A stretch of 43,604 nt of DNA, taken from NCBI GenBank assembly GCA_944323285.1, contig CALURV010000026.1, positions 1-43,604 on the forward strand. Direction: 5' to 3'. This DNA comes from Candidatus Gastranaerophilales bacterium (lineage in GTDB: Bacteria; Cyanobacteriota; Vampirovibrionia; Gastranaerophilales; Gastranaerophilaceae). A program made the translations under genes and the position numbers. Position 1 is the stretch's first letter, and each line of letters starts with the position of its first letter. Below, piece after piece: positions 24,639-32,607 of the stretch. A model generated the notes under the pieces. That model was not told where the DNA came from, made no database searches, and was given only the letters and a program-made list of their open reading frames with translations.

Positions 24639-25847
24639 ATGCATAAAATTAAAAGATATACTCTGTTAGATTATATAAATCCTTCTTTTCAAATTGAAAA
24701 TTCCTTAAAACAAGAACGAATATTTGAATATAATAATAAACCGATTAAAGACGGGGATATTGTTTATTTAATGGATAGAGAGTTAAGATTAAAAGACAAT
24801 TTTGCTTTAAATTTTGCAATTCAAAAAACTAAAGAATTAAATAAAAATCTTAAAATTGTTCATTTGAAACAACTATATGAAACAGAAAATAAACAAAACT
24901 TTTATAATAAACAAATTGAAAAATTAAAAAAAAGCTTAAACGGTTATAACTTCATAATAACAGATACTATAGATAGTGCCGATACAGGTTTATTAATAAT
25001 AGATTTTAACCCTATTAAAGACAAACATTATTTAAAAAATATTAACTGCAAGATATTAGAAATAGACTCACATAATATAATACCTGCAAGATTTATATCT
25101 GATAAACAGGAATATAATGCAGCAACATTCAGAAAAAAAGTATATTTTAATATTTATAATTTTTTAAATGAATTTCCTCAAATAGCTTCTTTTAAAACAA
25201 AAGCTGAAGAAGAACTTGAAAATTTTATAAATAATAAACTTGATTTTTATGCTGAATTTAAAAACGTTCCAAAGAAAAAAACAACTTCTGACTTATCTAA
25301 ATATTTAAATTTAGGATTTATATCTTCTCAAAGAGTTGCAATAGAAATTATAAAATCAAATGCTTCAAGAAAGAATAAAGAAAGTTTTTTAGAAGAGTTA
25401 ATAATAAGAAAAGAGCTTTCTGATAACTTTTGTTTATACTGTAAAGACTATAAAACATTAAAATGTATACCTAACTGGGCTAAAGAGACACTAAACTCAC
25501 ACATAAAAGATTATAGGGAATTTATTTATACAAGAACTGAATTTGAGCAAGCGAAATCTCACAATAAACTTTGGAATTATGCACAAAATGAACTTATTAA
25601 TAAAGGAAAAATTCATGGATATTTAAGAATGTACTGGGCAAAAAAGATTCTTGAATGGACAAAAACTCCGGAAGAAGCACTTGATATAGCAATATATTTA
25701 AATGATAAATACGCTTATGATGCACCTTCAACTAATGGCTATACAAATATTTTATGGTCAATTGCCGGCTTACACGATAGAGCATTCGCAGAGCATCCAA
25801 TTTTCGGTAAAATCCGTATTATGAAAGGGAAAAATATAGAAATATAA
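24639..25847 (+). CDS. Class II CPD photolyase
   Basis: A 402-residue deoxyribodipyrimidine photolyase of class II, which uses reduced FAD and blue light to split cyclobutane pyrimidine dimers. The N-terminal antenna-type domain has GDIVYLMDRELRLKDNFAL. The C-terminal FAD domain shows the class II signatures: IIRKELSDNFCLY, HGYLRMYWAKKILEWTKTPEEAL, and NGYTNILWSIAGLHDRAF followed by HPIFGKIRIM. It is somewhat shorter than usual members, mainly at the N-terminus. The ATG has no visible Shine-Dalgarno. A light-dependent enzyme is notable if this is a gut organism. It stands alone, with 206 bases upstream in which I see nothing definite. Confidence 0.92.
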   Translation: MHKIKRYTLLDYINPSFQIENSLKQERIFEYNNKPIKDGDIVYLMDRELRLKDNFALNFAIQKTKELNKNLKIVHLKQLYETENKQNFYNKQIEKLKKSLNGYNFIITDTIDSADTGLLIIDFNPIKDKHYLKNINCKILEIDSHNIIPARFISDKQEYNAATFRKKVYFNIYNFLNEFPQIASFKTKAEEELENFINNKLDFYAEFKNVPKKKTTSDLSKYLNLGFISSQRVAIEIIKSNASRKNKESFLEELIIRKELSDNFCLYCKDYKTLKCIPNWAKETLNSHIKDYREFIYTRTEFEQAKSHNKLWNYAQNELINKGKIHGYLRMYWAKKILEWTKTPEEALDIAIYLNDKYAYDAPSTNGYTNILWSIAGLHDRAFAEHPIFGKIRIMKGKNIEI

Positions 25848-25902
25848 AACCGTCTATTTCTCTTTATAAATTACCCCAGTATATCTCAATAATCAAATTA
25901 TC

Positions 25903-25975
25903 TGGAGCGTAGGGGACTCGAACCCCTGACCCCAACACTGCCAGTGTTGTGCGCTACCAGCTGCGCTAACGCCCC
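25903..25975 (-). tRNA. tRNA-Ala (anticodon GGC)
   Basis: On the minus strand: acceptor GGGGCGT with ACGCTCC (one G-T pair), D stem GCGC/GCGC, anticodon stem CAACA/TGTTG with loop CTGGCAG giving anticodon GGC, T stem AGGGG/CCCCT with loop TTCGAGT, discriminator A. CCA is not encoded. Confidence 0.95.
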
Positions 25976-26055
25976 TTCTTATTCTTTTATATCAAAAAAA
26001 TATTTTCTTAGCAAAAAAAATTATTATCATTTTTATATGAACAAAGGAGATTAAT

Positions 26056-26415
26056 ATGAGAGTTAATAATATTTCTGATAACTTATCTTTTGGAAGAGTA
26101 TATGCTTGTGCCGGCTCAAAAGAACAAATGAATGAATTAAAAAATATAGTTCAAAAATCAAAAGGAAATGGTATTTTCTTTGAAGCCACTGATTTATATG
26201 TGAATAGAATAGGAGCAGGTCTATGTACACAAGCTGCTCATAATGGCAAAGAGATTGCTTTTGTTGTTGCTGGCAAAAAAGATGTTGATAATGTATCTTT
26301 TATGCGCCCCGGCTGGGGGTCTATTAATGGAATAAGTCAACACATTAACAGATTTGTAGAATTAACAGACGTAAAAAAACAAGCCCGCGCTATTCAAAGA
26401 ATGATGAAAAAATAA
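26056..26415 (+). CDS. Small hypothetical protein
   Basis: A 119-residue protein I do not recognise. It is basic at the C-terminus (KKQARAIQRMMKK) and has a glycine-rich middle (MRPGWGSINGISQH). The start MRVNNISDNLSFGRVYA resembles the short Asn/Ser/Phe-Gly leader seen on many small proteins of this kind of genome, but this is an impression only. AAAGGAG lies 7 bases before the ATG, making the call as a gene secure. No signal peptide or membrane segment. Confidence 0.65.
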   Translation: MRVNNISDNLSFGRVYACAGSKEQMNELKNIVQKSKGNGIFFEATDLYVNRIGAGLCTQAAHNGKEIAFVVAGKKDVDNVSFMRPGWGSINGISQHINRFVELTDVKKQARAIQRMMKK

Positions 26416-26448
26416 AATTAAAATAACATAATACTTTGTTGCAAAAAC

Positions 26449-27153
26449 CTATAAAAGTCCTTCGGAAAGTAAAAATCTTCCTAAAGGAATAACTTCACAA
26501 TAATTTGCCAAAGAATCTACAAAACAATCATTTTCACAAAAACCGCCTGATAAATATATTTTTTTAGGCTTTTTTGCAAATATCCATGCATTATACGCTA
26601 TGCCATGAATAAACTTAGATATTGCATTTTGAGCATTATTCCCTTTTGCAATATCATCCATTATCTTTTCAAGACCAAAAATACCGCAAGTTATTACGTA
26701 TTTATCTTTTTGAAATTTTAACTCTTTTACATCCACATTATAAAATCTTAAAAGCATTTCAATAGTAGCTCCTGTTGAACTTGAACAAGAACTGTTCCAA
26801 TCTAAATCTTTAAATTTACCATCTTTGAATTGGGCCCATTTTGAATCCCTGCTTCCCATATCTAAAACCATTGCATCTTCACTTACAAGTTTTTTAAAAC
26901 CATTAATTAAAGCTATTACTTCATTTTCATAATCTTTTTTTGAATTAAGCGCACTCACAGACATATGCCCTGTTGCTCTATCAAATTTAAAATCAATATT
27001 TTTAAGCATTGAAGACGGTATTACATAATAATTATAATTATTTTCCGTTTTAACTAAATAAGAAGAAAAGTCACGCATTAAATCAGATGAAGTTCTTTCT
27101 ATAATTTTAGACCAGGTAGTACCTGCATCAAGAACAATATTAATTTTTTTCAT
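26449..27153 (-). CDS. BadF/HgdC-type ATPase (CoA-dehydratase activase-like)
   Basis: A 234-residue ASKHA-fold ATPase. Phosphate-binding motifs: DAGTTWSK at residues 9-16 and DMGSRDSK near 97-104; adenosine-side motif YLSGGFCEN near 200. Two cysteines in SCSSSTGATIEM (near 121) and CGIFGLEK (near 153) correspond to the two that hold the [4Fe-4S] cluster between subunits of the HgdC homodimer. Such activases pass electrons, driven by ATP, to a 2-hydroxyacyl-CoA dehydratase or a related double-cubane-cluster protein. No dehydratase subunit is in the window. Its ATG overlaps the TGA stop of the upstream partner gene, so the two proteins are made together. Confidence 0.8.
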   Translation of the reverse strand: MKKINIVLDAGTTWSKIIERTSSDLMRDFSSYLVKTENNYNYYVIPSSMLKNIDFKFDRATGHMSVSALNSKKDYENEVIALINGFKKLVSEDAMVLDMGSRDSKWAQFKDGKFKDLDWNSSCSSSTGATIEMLLRFYNVDVKELKFQKDKYVITCGIFGLEKIMDDIAKGNNAQNAISKFIHGIAYNAWIFAKKPKKIYLSGGFCENDCFVDSLANYCEVIPLGRFLLSEGLL

Positions 27154-27878
27154 CTTAACCTCAGGAATGCTTCAATTTTCGCTTTTGTAGAATTTGTAAC
27201 AGTATCATCTATATCAATATATAACCCATTGTACTTATCTGCCAAATATTTAGCAAGCTGTGCTTTTGAGCAAAAAGATTGAGAATAAAAAACTGTAGGA
27301 ACATCTTTATCAATATACATTTCAAGTTCAATATCAGCAGGCGACATAGCTTCTACGCACCTTGTCCAGCCATATAAATGTGTCTCATTAGGAAATAATT
27401 CCAATATTGATAAATCATTCGGAGGTACTCCCCAGAAGCCAAACTTTGCTTTACTTTGTTTTAACTTTAAACCTTCATTTGAATCATATATTCCCTTTGT
27501 TATAAGCTCAACCTTTTCTCTTAAAGGTAAATTTGATGTTGATATTTTTATTTCTCTTTTATATGTCTTTTCCTCAAAAATGCTTGAAACAATATTAAAT
27601 CCCATATCTTTAAGAAGTTCATAACAAAACCAGCCGCTATCACATTTATCTTTTCCTATTGGTGCAAGTATTATTAATAATTCATTTTTATAATGAAATG
27701 CAGCATTAATAATATTTTTTATAATTGCACAATAAGATTCGGGCAAAATATCTTGCTTATTAAAACCATAATCTATATCGAAATCTACCCAAATTGCATT
27801 GGGGTACATTTTCTTATATTTATCTATTAAATCAGGATGAGGATAACCCCAAAATCCTATTATATTTTTTACATTCAT
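27150..27878 (-). CDS. Partner protein of the BadF-type ATPase, unknown function
   Basis: A protein of 242 residues, translationally coupled (ATGA overlap) to the BadF-type ATPase. It contains two related segments, IIGFWGYPHPDLIDKYKKMY near the start and FGFWGVPPNDLSILELFPN near residue 155, suggesting an internal duplication of a GFWG-x-P-x-x-DL unit. Cysteines lie in KCDSGWFCYE, WTRCVEA and QSFCSKA and could bind a cluster. It may be the electron acceptor or adaptor of the activase; that is inference from coupling alone. I take the ATG at 27878, which has TATAAT 6 bases before it; a longer frame begins at 27914. Confidence 0.6.
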   Translation of the reverse strand: MNVKNIIGFWGYPHPDLIDKYKKMYPNAIWVDFDIDYGFNKQDILPESYCAIIKNIINAAFHYKNELLIILAPIGKDKCDSGWFCYELLKDMGFNIVSSIFEEKTYKREIKISTSNLPLREKVELITKGIYDSNEGLKLKQSKAKFGFWGVPPNDLSILELFPNETHLYGWTRCVEAMSPADIELEMYIDKDVPTVFYSQSFCSKAQLAKYLADKYNGLYIDIDDTVTNSTKAKIEAFLRLR

Positions 27879-27922
27879 AAATAAATTATAATATAAATGA
27901 TGTCTTTTATTCATAAACCCTG

Positions 27923-27928
27923 TATAAT
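27923..27928 (+). promoter_or_regulatory. TATAAT box 6 bases before the Nudix start codon
   Basis: A consensus -10 whose predicted start site coincides with the ATG at 27935, with no Shine-Dalgarno: a leaderless-mRNA arrangement. A similar box on the opposite strand lies before ATG 27878. Confidence 0.45.
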
Positions 27929-27934
27929 TTTTTT

Positions 27935-28465
27935 ATGAGAAATTTATATGAAAAAACATTAAATTCAGAAACAATATACAAGGGAAAAGTTTTTACTATA
28001 ACAAAAGATGATGTTGAATTATCTGACGGTTATAAAACAATAAGAGAAGTAGTTCACCACTCAGGAGGAGTTGTTATTGTTGCTGAAAAAAATAATAATA
28101 TATTAATGGTAAAACAATTCAGATACCCTGCGCAAGAAGTATTATATGAGCTTCCGGCAGGAAAATTTGACAAAGGAAATGAAGATATATTATCAGCAGC
28201 AAAAAGAGAGTTGGAAGAAGAAACAGGGCACATTGCAAATTCTTGGGAATCTTTAGGCTTTATATGGACAAGCCCCGGTTTTTGCAATGAAAAACTATAT
28301 TTTTTTAAAGCTAAAGACTTATCATTTAAAGGTCAGCACCTGGATGAAGGAGAAATTTTAGACTATATAGAAATAAAAAAAGAAGATGTCTTTTCTATGA
28401 TAAAAAACGGACAAATTAATGATTCAAAAACAATTTCTGCACTTATGAGGGCATATTTCCTATGA
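27935..28465 (+). CDS. Nudix hydrolase, ADP-ribose pyrophosphatase type
   Basis: A 176-residue Nudix enzyme of the ADP-ribose pyrophosphatase group, which splits ADP-ribose to AMP and ribose 5-phosphate. The typical leader is present (VVHHSGGVVIVAEK, VKQFRYPAQEVLYELPAG). The Nudix box reads GKFDKGNEDILSAAKRELEE followed by ETG, with one residue more than usual between the first Gly and the first Glu; the REL-EE-TG core is intact. First gene of a tightly packed unit: its TGA overlaps the ATG of the HAD gene by 4 bases. The promoter suggests a leaderless transcript. Confidence 0.88.
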   Translation: MRNLYEKTLNSETIYKGKVFTITKDDVELSDGYKTIREVVHHSGGVVIVAEKNNNILMVKQFRYPAQEVLYELPAGKFDKGNEDILSAAKRELEEETGHIANSWESLGFIWTSPGFCNEKLYFFKAKDLSFKGQHLDEGEILDYIEIKKEDVFSMIKNGQINDSKTISALMRAYFL

Positions 28466-29265
28466 TAAAAATGGTAGTTACAGATATTGACGGGACAATA
28501 TATACCCCTGAACAAGGTATAAAAAAAGAAGTAAAAGAATGTATACAAAATCTTTGTAATAAAGGAATTTACGTTGCAATTGCAACAGGCAGGACATATG
28601 GAAGTGCAAAAAGTATTGCAGACAGAATTGGTATTAAATGCCCGTTAATATGTTATCAAGGCGGGCTTATTAACTCTTATGACGGTAAATTACTTGATGT
28701 TAAGTATCTTGATAAAAATATTGCAAAAGAAATTATTGCTGATTGTAAAAAAAGAAATATCCACCTCAACGTATATGTTGAAGACAAATTATACGTTGAA
28801 GAAGATGATGACTACATAAAAGATTATATTGGCGATAAAGGAATTGATTACTTTAAAGTAAACTCTTTTGATGAACTTGATTTTACTAAGTTAAACAAAT
28901 TATTGGCAATAAGATACGATTGTAAATTTATAGATAACTTAATAGCAGAGCTTCAAAATAAATATCCGCAAATATACGTTGTAAAATCACACGATTATTT
29001 TTGCGAAATAGCAAATAAAGAAGCTACAAAAGGAAATGCAATAAAATTTCTGGCAAACATGTATGGAATTAAACTTGATGAAGTACTTGCGATTGGAGAT
29101 CAAAATAATGATATAGAAATGATAGAAACAGCCGGTATTGGCGTTGCTATGGCAAACGGTACTGAAGAAATAAGAAAAAAAGCAGATTATATAACAGATT
29201 CTGTTCAAAATGACGGTTTTATAAAAGCAATTAATAAATTTGTATGGGGAAATAAAAATGTATAG
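28462..29265 (+). CDS. Cof-type HAD-IIB phosphatase
   Basis: A 267-residue haloacid dehalogenase superfamily phosphatase of the Cof type. Motif I DIDGT near residues 8-12 (Asp nucleophile and Asp acid/base), motif II ATGR near 41, a long cap domain, Lys in KGNAIKFL near 191, and motif IV GDQNNDIEMIE near 213. These enzymes dephosphorylate small phosphorylated sugars or cofactors; the exact substrate is not predictable. It overlaps the Nudix gene by 4 bases and ispF by 8 bases, so the three are one operon. Confidence 0.9.
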   Translation: MIKMVVTDIDGTIYTPEQGIKKEVKECIQNLCNKGIYVAIATGRTYGSAKSIADRIGIKCPLICYQGGLINSYDGKLLDVKYLDKNIAKEIIADCKKRNIHLNVYVEDKLYVEEDDDYIKDYIGDKGIDYFKVNSFDELDFTKLNKLLAIRYDCKFIDNLIAELQNKYPQIYVVKSHDYFCEIANKEATKGNAIKFLANMYGIKLDEVLAIGDQNNDIEMIETAGIGVAMANGTEEIRKKADYITDSVQNDGFIKAINKFVWGNKNV

Positions 29266-29746
29266 GATAGGACAGGGTTTTGATATCCATAAACTTGTTG
29301 AAGGCAGGAAATTTATTCTTGGCGGAATTGAAATAGATTACGACAAAGGACTTTTAGGACATTCTGATGCAGATGCACTTGTTCATTCTATTATAGATGC
29401 TCTTTTTGGAGCTTTAGCTCTCGGAGATATAGGTACTCATTTCCCTGATACAGATTCTGAATATAAGAATATAGACAGCTTAATTCTATTAAAAAAAGCA
29501 TATAATTTAGTAAAACAAAACGGATATAAAATAAACAATTTAGATAATACTATTATGGCTCAAGAACCTAAAATGAAACCATATATTCCATTGATGCAGG
29601 AGAAATTAGCTTCTGTCTTGGAAATTGATAAATCTTTAATATCTATAAAAGCAAAAACAATGGAAGAACAAGATTCTGTGGGAAATAAAAAAGCAGTAGC
29701 AACTCAGAGCATTGTACTTTTAATAAAAAATACTAATACTCAGTAA
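29258..29746 (+). CDS. ispF: 2-C-methyl-D-erythritol 2,4-cyclodiphosphate synthase
   Basis: A 162-residue IspF, fifth step of the MEP isoprenoid pathway (CDP-ME 2-phosphate to MEcPP and CMP). The zinc and substrate residues are visible: GQGFDIHKL (Asp9, His11), LGHSDADALVHSIIDAL, and DIGTHFPDTDSEYKNIDS. The C-terminal loop is KAKTMEEQDSVGNKKAVATQ, a divergent form of the usual KATT-E-LGF-GR stretch. I start at the ATG at 29258 (GGGGA ahead), not the ATG six codons earlier. Last gene of the Nudix-HAD-ispF unit; its end overlaps the convergent exbD gene by 14 bases. Confidence 0.93.
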   Translation: MYRIGQGFDIHKLVEGRKFILGGIEIDYDKGLLGHSDADALVHSIIDALFGALALGDIGTHFPDTDSEYKNIDSLILLKKAYNLVKQNGYKINNLDNTIMAQEPKMKPYIPLMQEKLASVLEIDKSLISIKAKTMEEQDSVGNKKAVATQSIVLLIKNTNTQ

Positions 29747-30122
29747 TTGAAATATTGGTTACACCAACATTTCTAGCTTCATCCATTAATTTAACAACAG
29801 CCCCATGTGTTGAATTTTCTTGCGACATTATCAATAACCCGTCAGGGCTATTTTGTACCTGCTGCGCAATAAAACTGCCAAGCTCATTAACCGGGACTTC
29901 AACATCATCTACCATATATTTATCATCATTTGTAACTACAACTTTTAACAATTTAGAATCTTTAATTTCATCTTGAACTTCAATCATATTAGGAACGGCA
30001 AGATTTAACCCTTGTTGATCTAACAAAGGTGCAATAACCATCATTATAATAAGCAATACCAAAAAGATATCGGTTAGTGGTGTTATATTTATTTCATTAA
30101 AAGTTTTTCTTTGTCCTGCCAT
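29733..30122 (-). CDS. ExbD/TolR family protein, second copy
   Basis: A 129-residue ExbD/TolR protein: short cytoplasmic N-terminus, one membrane segment (ITPLTDIFLVLLIIMMVIAP) with the functional Asp, and a periplasmic domain. Works with ExbB as proton-driven motor for TonB. It is the last gene of the tonB-exbB-exbD-exbD unit, 11 bases after the first exbD. The membrane segment is almost identical in DNA to that of the first copy. AAGGATAA precedes the ATG. Confidence 0.92.
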   Translation of the reverse strand: MAGQRKTFNEINITPLTDIFLVLLIIMMVIAPLLDQQGLNLAVPNMIEVQDEIKDSKLLKVVVTNDDKYMVDDVEVPVNELGSFIAQQVQNSPDGLLIMSQENSTHGAVVKLMDEARNVGVTNISITEY

Positions 30123-30133
30123 TTTAATTATCC

Positions 30134-30655
30134 TTACTCATCCCAGTTGTAGTCTTGACTATTAACTTGAGATTTATTTTCATGTATATCTTCTTTAATT
30201 GCATTGTTTTTTAAAGCATTTTTTTCAAGATTTCGCTGTTCTTTTTTAGTTAAAGGTTCACCTGCAACAACCAGCTTTGTATATTCTGCCTCTTGAGCTG
30301 CTTTCATTATTTTTAATATTTCTGTATTTTTAGTTTGACTATCAGCTTTAACAACAACTTCAGGTTTTTCAATATTTGGCTTTAAAGCATTAAGTTCCTG
30401 AACTAAATTATCTGAACTAATAGGCTTTCCATTTATATAAAATTGACCATTTTTAGTTACTGAAATTTCAGCATTTTTTTGTTCAATAGATATTCCGCTG
30501 TTAATTTCAGGAATATTAATATTATTATCAACCGATTGAAAAGAAGGAGCTATTACCATCATTATAATTAGCAATACCAAAAAGATATCGGTTAATGGTG
30601 TTATATTTATGTCTGTAAATAAATTTTTCTTATTATCTGAACTAGAAAATGCCAT
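30134..30655 (-). CDS. ExbD/TolR family protein, first copy
   Basis: A 173-residue ExbD/TolR protein with the same membrane segment as its neighbour and a longer C-terminal tail (about 35 extra residues, rich in Lys, Asn and Glu, ending NSQDYNWDE). The periplasmic domain reads NGQFYINGKPISSDNLVQEL, typical of the family. AGGAAAAT precedes the ATG; it follows exbB by 11 bases. Two different ExbD subunits may form a heteromeric motor with the single ExbB. Confidence 0.92.
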   Translation of the reverse strand: MAFSSSDNKKNLFTDINITPLTDIFLVLLIIMMVIAPSFQSVDNNINIPEINSGISIEQKNAEISVTKNGQFYINGKPISSDNLVQELNALKPNIEKPEVVVKADSQTKNTEILKIMKAAQEAEYTKLVVAGEPLTKKEQRNLEKNALKNNAIKEDIHENKSQVNSQDYNWDE

Positions 30656-30666
30656 TTTTTATTTTC

Positions 30667-31302
30667 CTAAACTAATGCTTTTTGTTGTACTTTTTCTTCT
30701 GAATCAGTGAAACTTAAGAATAATAATTTAATAAGTTGAAAATCATCTTCATATCTTTTCACTGTTGATTGGAATAAGTTATATAAAACAACAGCAACAA
30801 TAGCAACACCAAGACCGAAAGCGGTAGCAATAAGAGCAGAACCAATACCCATTGCAACAGCTGCTGATTGATTTCCTTGTGAAGCTAAGTCTTGGAAAGT
30901 ATACAAAATTCTTACAACTGTACCAAATAAACCTAAGAACGGACAAACACCGCCGACTGTACCTAATATTGTAAGATACTTTTCAAGTTTTCTTGTTGCT
31001 AAATTTGCAGAAATATCAAAAGAACGTGAGAATCCTTGTTTTTGTTCTGAAAAAATTCTAACCGCTTCTTCAGAAACTTCACCTATAACTCCGCCTAATT
31101 GAATACTTAAGCTTTTAGCAGCTTCTAATCTATTATTAACTAATTCTGTTTTTAAAGCTTTAATAAATCTAACAACATCTCTTTTATTTTGATTATAGAA
31201 ATTGAATCTGTTTATAGCAACGGCCACCGTTAATATAGAACATAATAAAATAGGTAAAAGTACCGGCCAGTCCAGTTTAATTGAATGTAATAGTAATTCC
31301 AT
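30667..31302 (-). CDS. exbB: ExbB/TolQ/MotA-type proton channel protein
   Basis: A 211-residue ExbB/TolQ family protein with three membrane segments (about 13-30, 112-133 and 155-180). The family core is visible as LTILGTVGGVCPFLGLFGTV and ALIATAFGLGVAIVAVVLYN, which line the channel that uses the proton gradient to energise TonB. AGAGGAAAT precedes the ATG. It lies between tonB and the first exbD in the same unit. Confidence 0.93.
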   Translation of the reverse strand: MELLLHSIKLDWPVLLPILLCSILTVAVAINRFNFYNQNKRDVVRFIKALKTELVNNRLEAAKSLSIQLGGVIGEVSEEAVRIFSEQKQGFSRSFDISANLATRKLEKYLTILGTVGGVCPFLGLFGTVVRILYTFQDLASQGNQSAAVAMGIGSALIATAFGLGVAIVAVVLYNLFQSTVKRYEDDFQLIKLLFLSFTDSEEKVQQKALV

Positions 31303-31347
31303 AATTTATTTCCTCTTTTCTTATTATAATTTTCTTATCTTCATAAC

Positions 31348-32538
31348 TTAGTACATTGATACACCTAAAACATTGTAATCAAATGTAAATTGAATATCTA
31401 CACTGTTACCTCTGAATTCTGGAGGTAAAGGTCTGAATGGTGCTGTTAATTTAACTGCATTTACAGCTGCATCATCAGCAGCTTTCAGCCCTGATGACTT
31501 ACTTACTTGTATATTTAATAATCTGCCGTCTCTGCTTATAGTAAATAGTAAAATAACACGTTTACTTTCATTACCTTTAGGCGGATCCCAATTCATTTTA
31601 ATACGTCTTTGCAATTCTTTCATATAAGGCCCGAAATCAGGTTCCTTAATTGCATCTATACCCGGCGCTCCTTTTGGATTACCCGGACCCGGGTTTCCAA
31701 CGTTACCACTGCCTGTACCGTATGAATTAGAAAATCTTCCGTTTCCGCCGCCATAAGATCCCGAACTTGAACCCGAACGGGAAGCTGAAAAACTTGGAGA
31801 AGGAGCAGAGCTTCCGCTTCCTTTTCCACCAGCAGAACCACCGCCTATTTTAGGCGCAGCAGTAACTGGAGCAGTTGTTGGCTGAGCAACTTGCGGTATT
31901 GCAGATTTTGGAATAGGTATATTAAAATTAGATAATGGTTTAGGAGTAGCCTTTGGAACAACCGGAGCCGGTGCCGGCTTTGGAGCAGGAGCTTTTGGCG
32001 CAGGCGTTTGTTGCTGCTGAACTTGCGATTGTTTTACAGGTTGTTTAACCTCCGGCTTTGCTGCAGGTTTTGTTACTGCAGGCTTCGACGGTTTCGTTTG
32101 TTGTTTTACAACCGGTTTTTGTGTCGGTTGTTTCGGAGCTGCAGGTTTTTTATCGGGTGATTTTGGAGCTGATGCTTGAGGTAATGAAACAGGTCTTTTA
32201 GGATCATGTTTGCCTCCGGCTCGTGAATTTTTATCTGCTCTATTTTTCGTATTTTTATCTATCGGAGGAGCTTCTTTTTCTACTAAAACAAACTCTATAT
32301 CTTTAGGTTTAAGATTAGGTTTTTTTAGCATATCAAAATCTATACCCAATAATCTTAAAACAATTGATGCCAACAAAAGAATGATAATAACAGCAGGATG
32401 TAATAATATTGAAACTATTAATGCTTTTTCAAAACTAATTTCATCTTTTTCTCTGCGAACTACCGCAGGCAATTCATACACAGATTTTGAATTTATATTT
32501 TTTTCTATAGTGTTATTATCATTCTTTAAAACTGACAT
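31348..32538 (-). CDS. tonB: Energy transducer TonB
   Basis: A 396-residue TonB-like protein: cytoplasmic N-terminus of about 40 residues, one membrane segment (about 43-66), a long Pro/Ala/Lys/Gln-rich linker (about 95-215) able to span the periplasm, a Gly/Ser/Asn-rich stretch (about 225-290), and a C-terminal TonB domain (about 300-396; YMKELQRRIKMNWDPPKG, VSKSSGLKAADDAAVNAV). It transmits motor energy to outer-membrane receptors; no receptor gene is in this window. First of tonB-exbB-exbD-exbD. TTAGGGA lies directly at the ATG. The two secreted-protein genes upstream are on the same strand with gaps of 65-70 bases and may belong to the same transcript. Confidence 0.9.
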   Translation of the reverse strand: MSVLKNDNNTIEKNINSKSVYELPAVVRREKDEISFEKALIVSILLHPAVIIILLLASIVLRLLGIDFDMLKKPNLKPKDIEFVLVEKEAPPIDKNTKNRADKNSRAGGKHDPKRPVSLPQASAPKSPDKKPAAPKQPTQKPVVKQQTKPSKPAVTKPAAKPEVKQPVKQSQVQQQQTPAPKAPAPKPAPAPVVPKATPKPLSNFNIPIPKSAIPQVAQPTTAPVTAAPKIGGGSAGGKGSGSSAPSPSFSASRSGSSSGSYGGGNGRFSNSYGTGSGNVGNPGPGNPKGAPGIDAIKEPDFGPYMKELQRRIKMNWDPPKGNESKRVILLFTISRDGRLLNIQVSKSSGLKAADDAAVNAVKLTAPFRPLPPEFRGNSVDIQFTFDYNVLGVSMY

Positions 32539-32607
32539 TCCCTAAATTCCCATTTGCTAGTTATTTTATCAAAAAATAAATAATAAAACAAATAGCCTGT
32601 TTACTAA

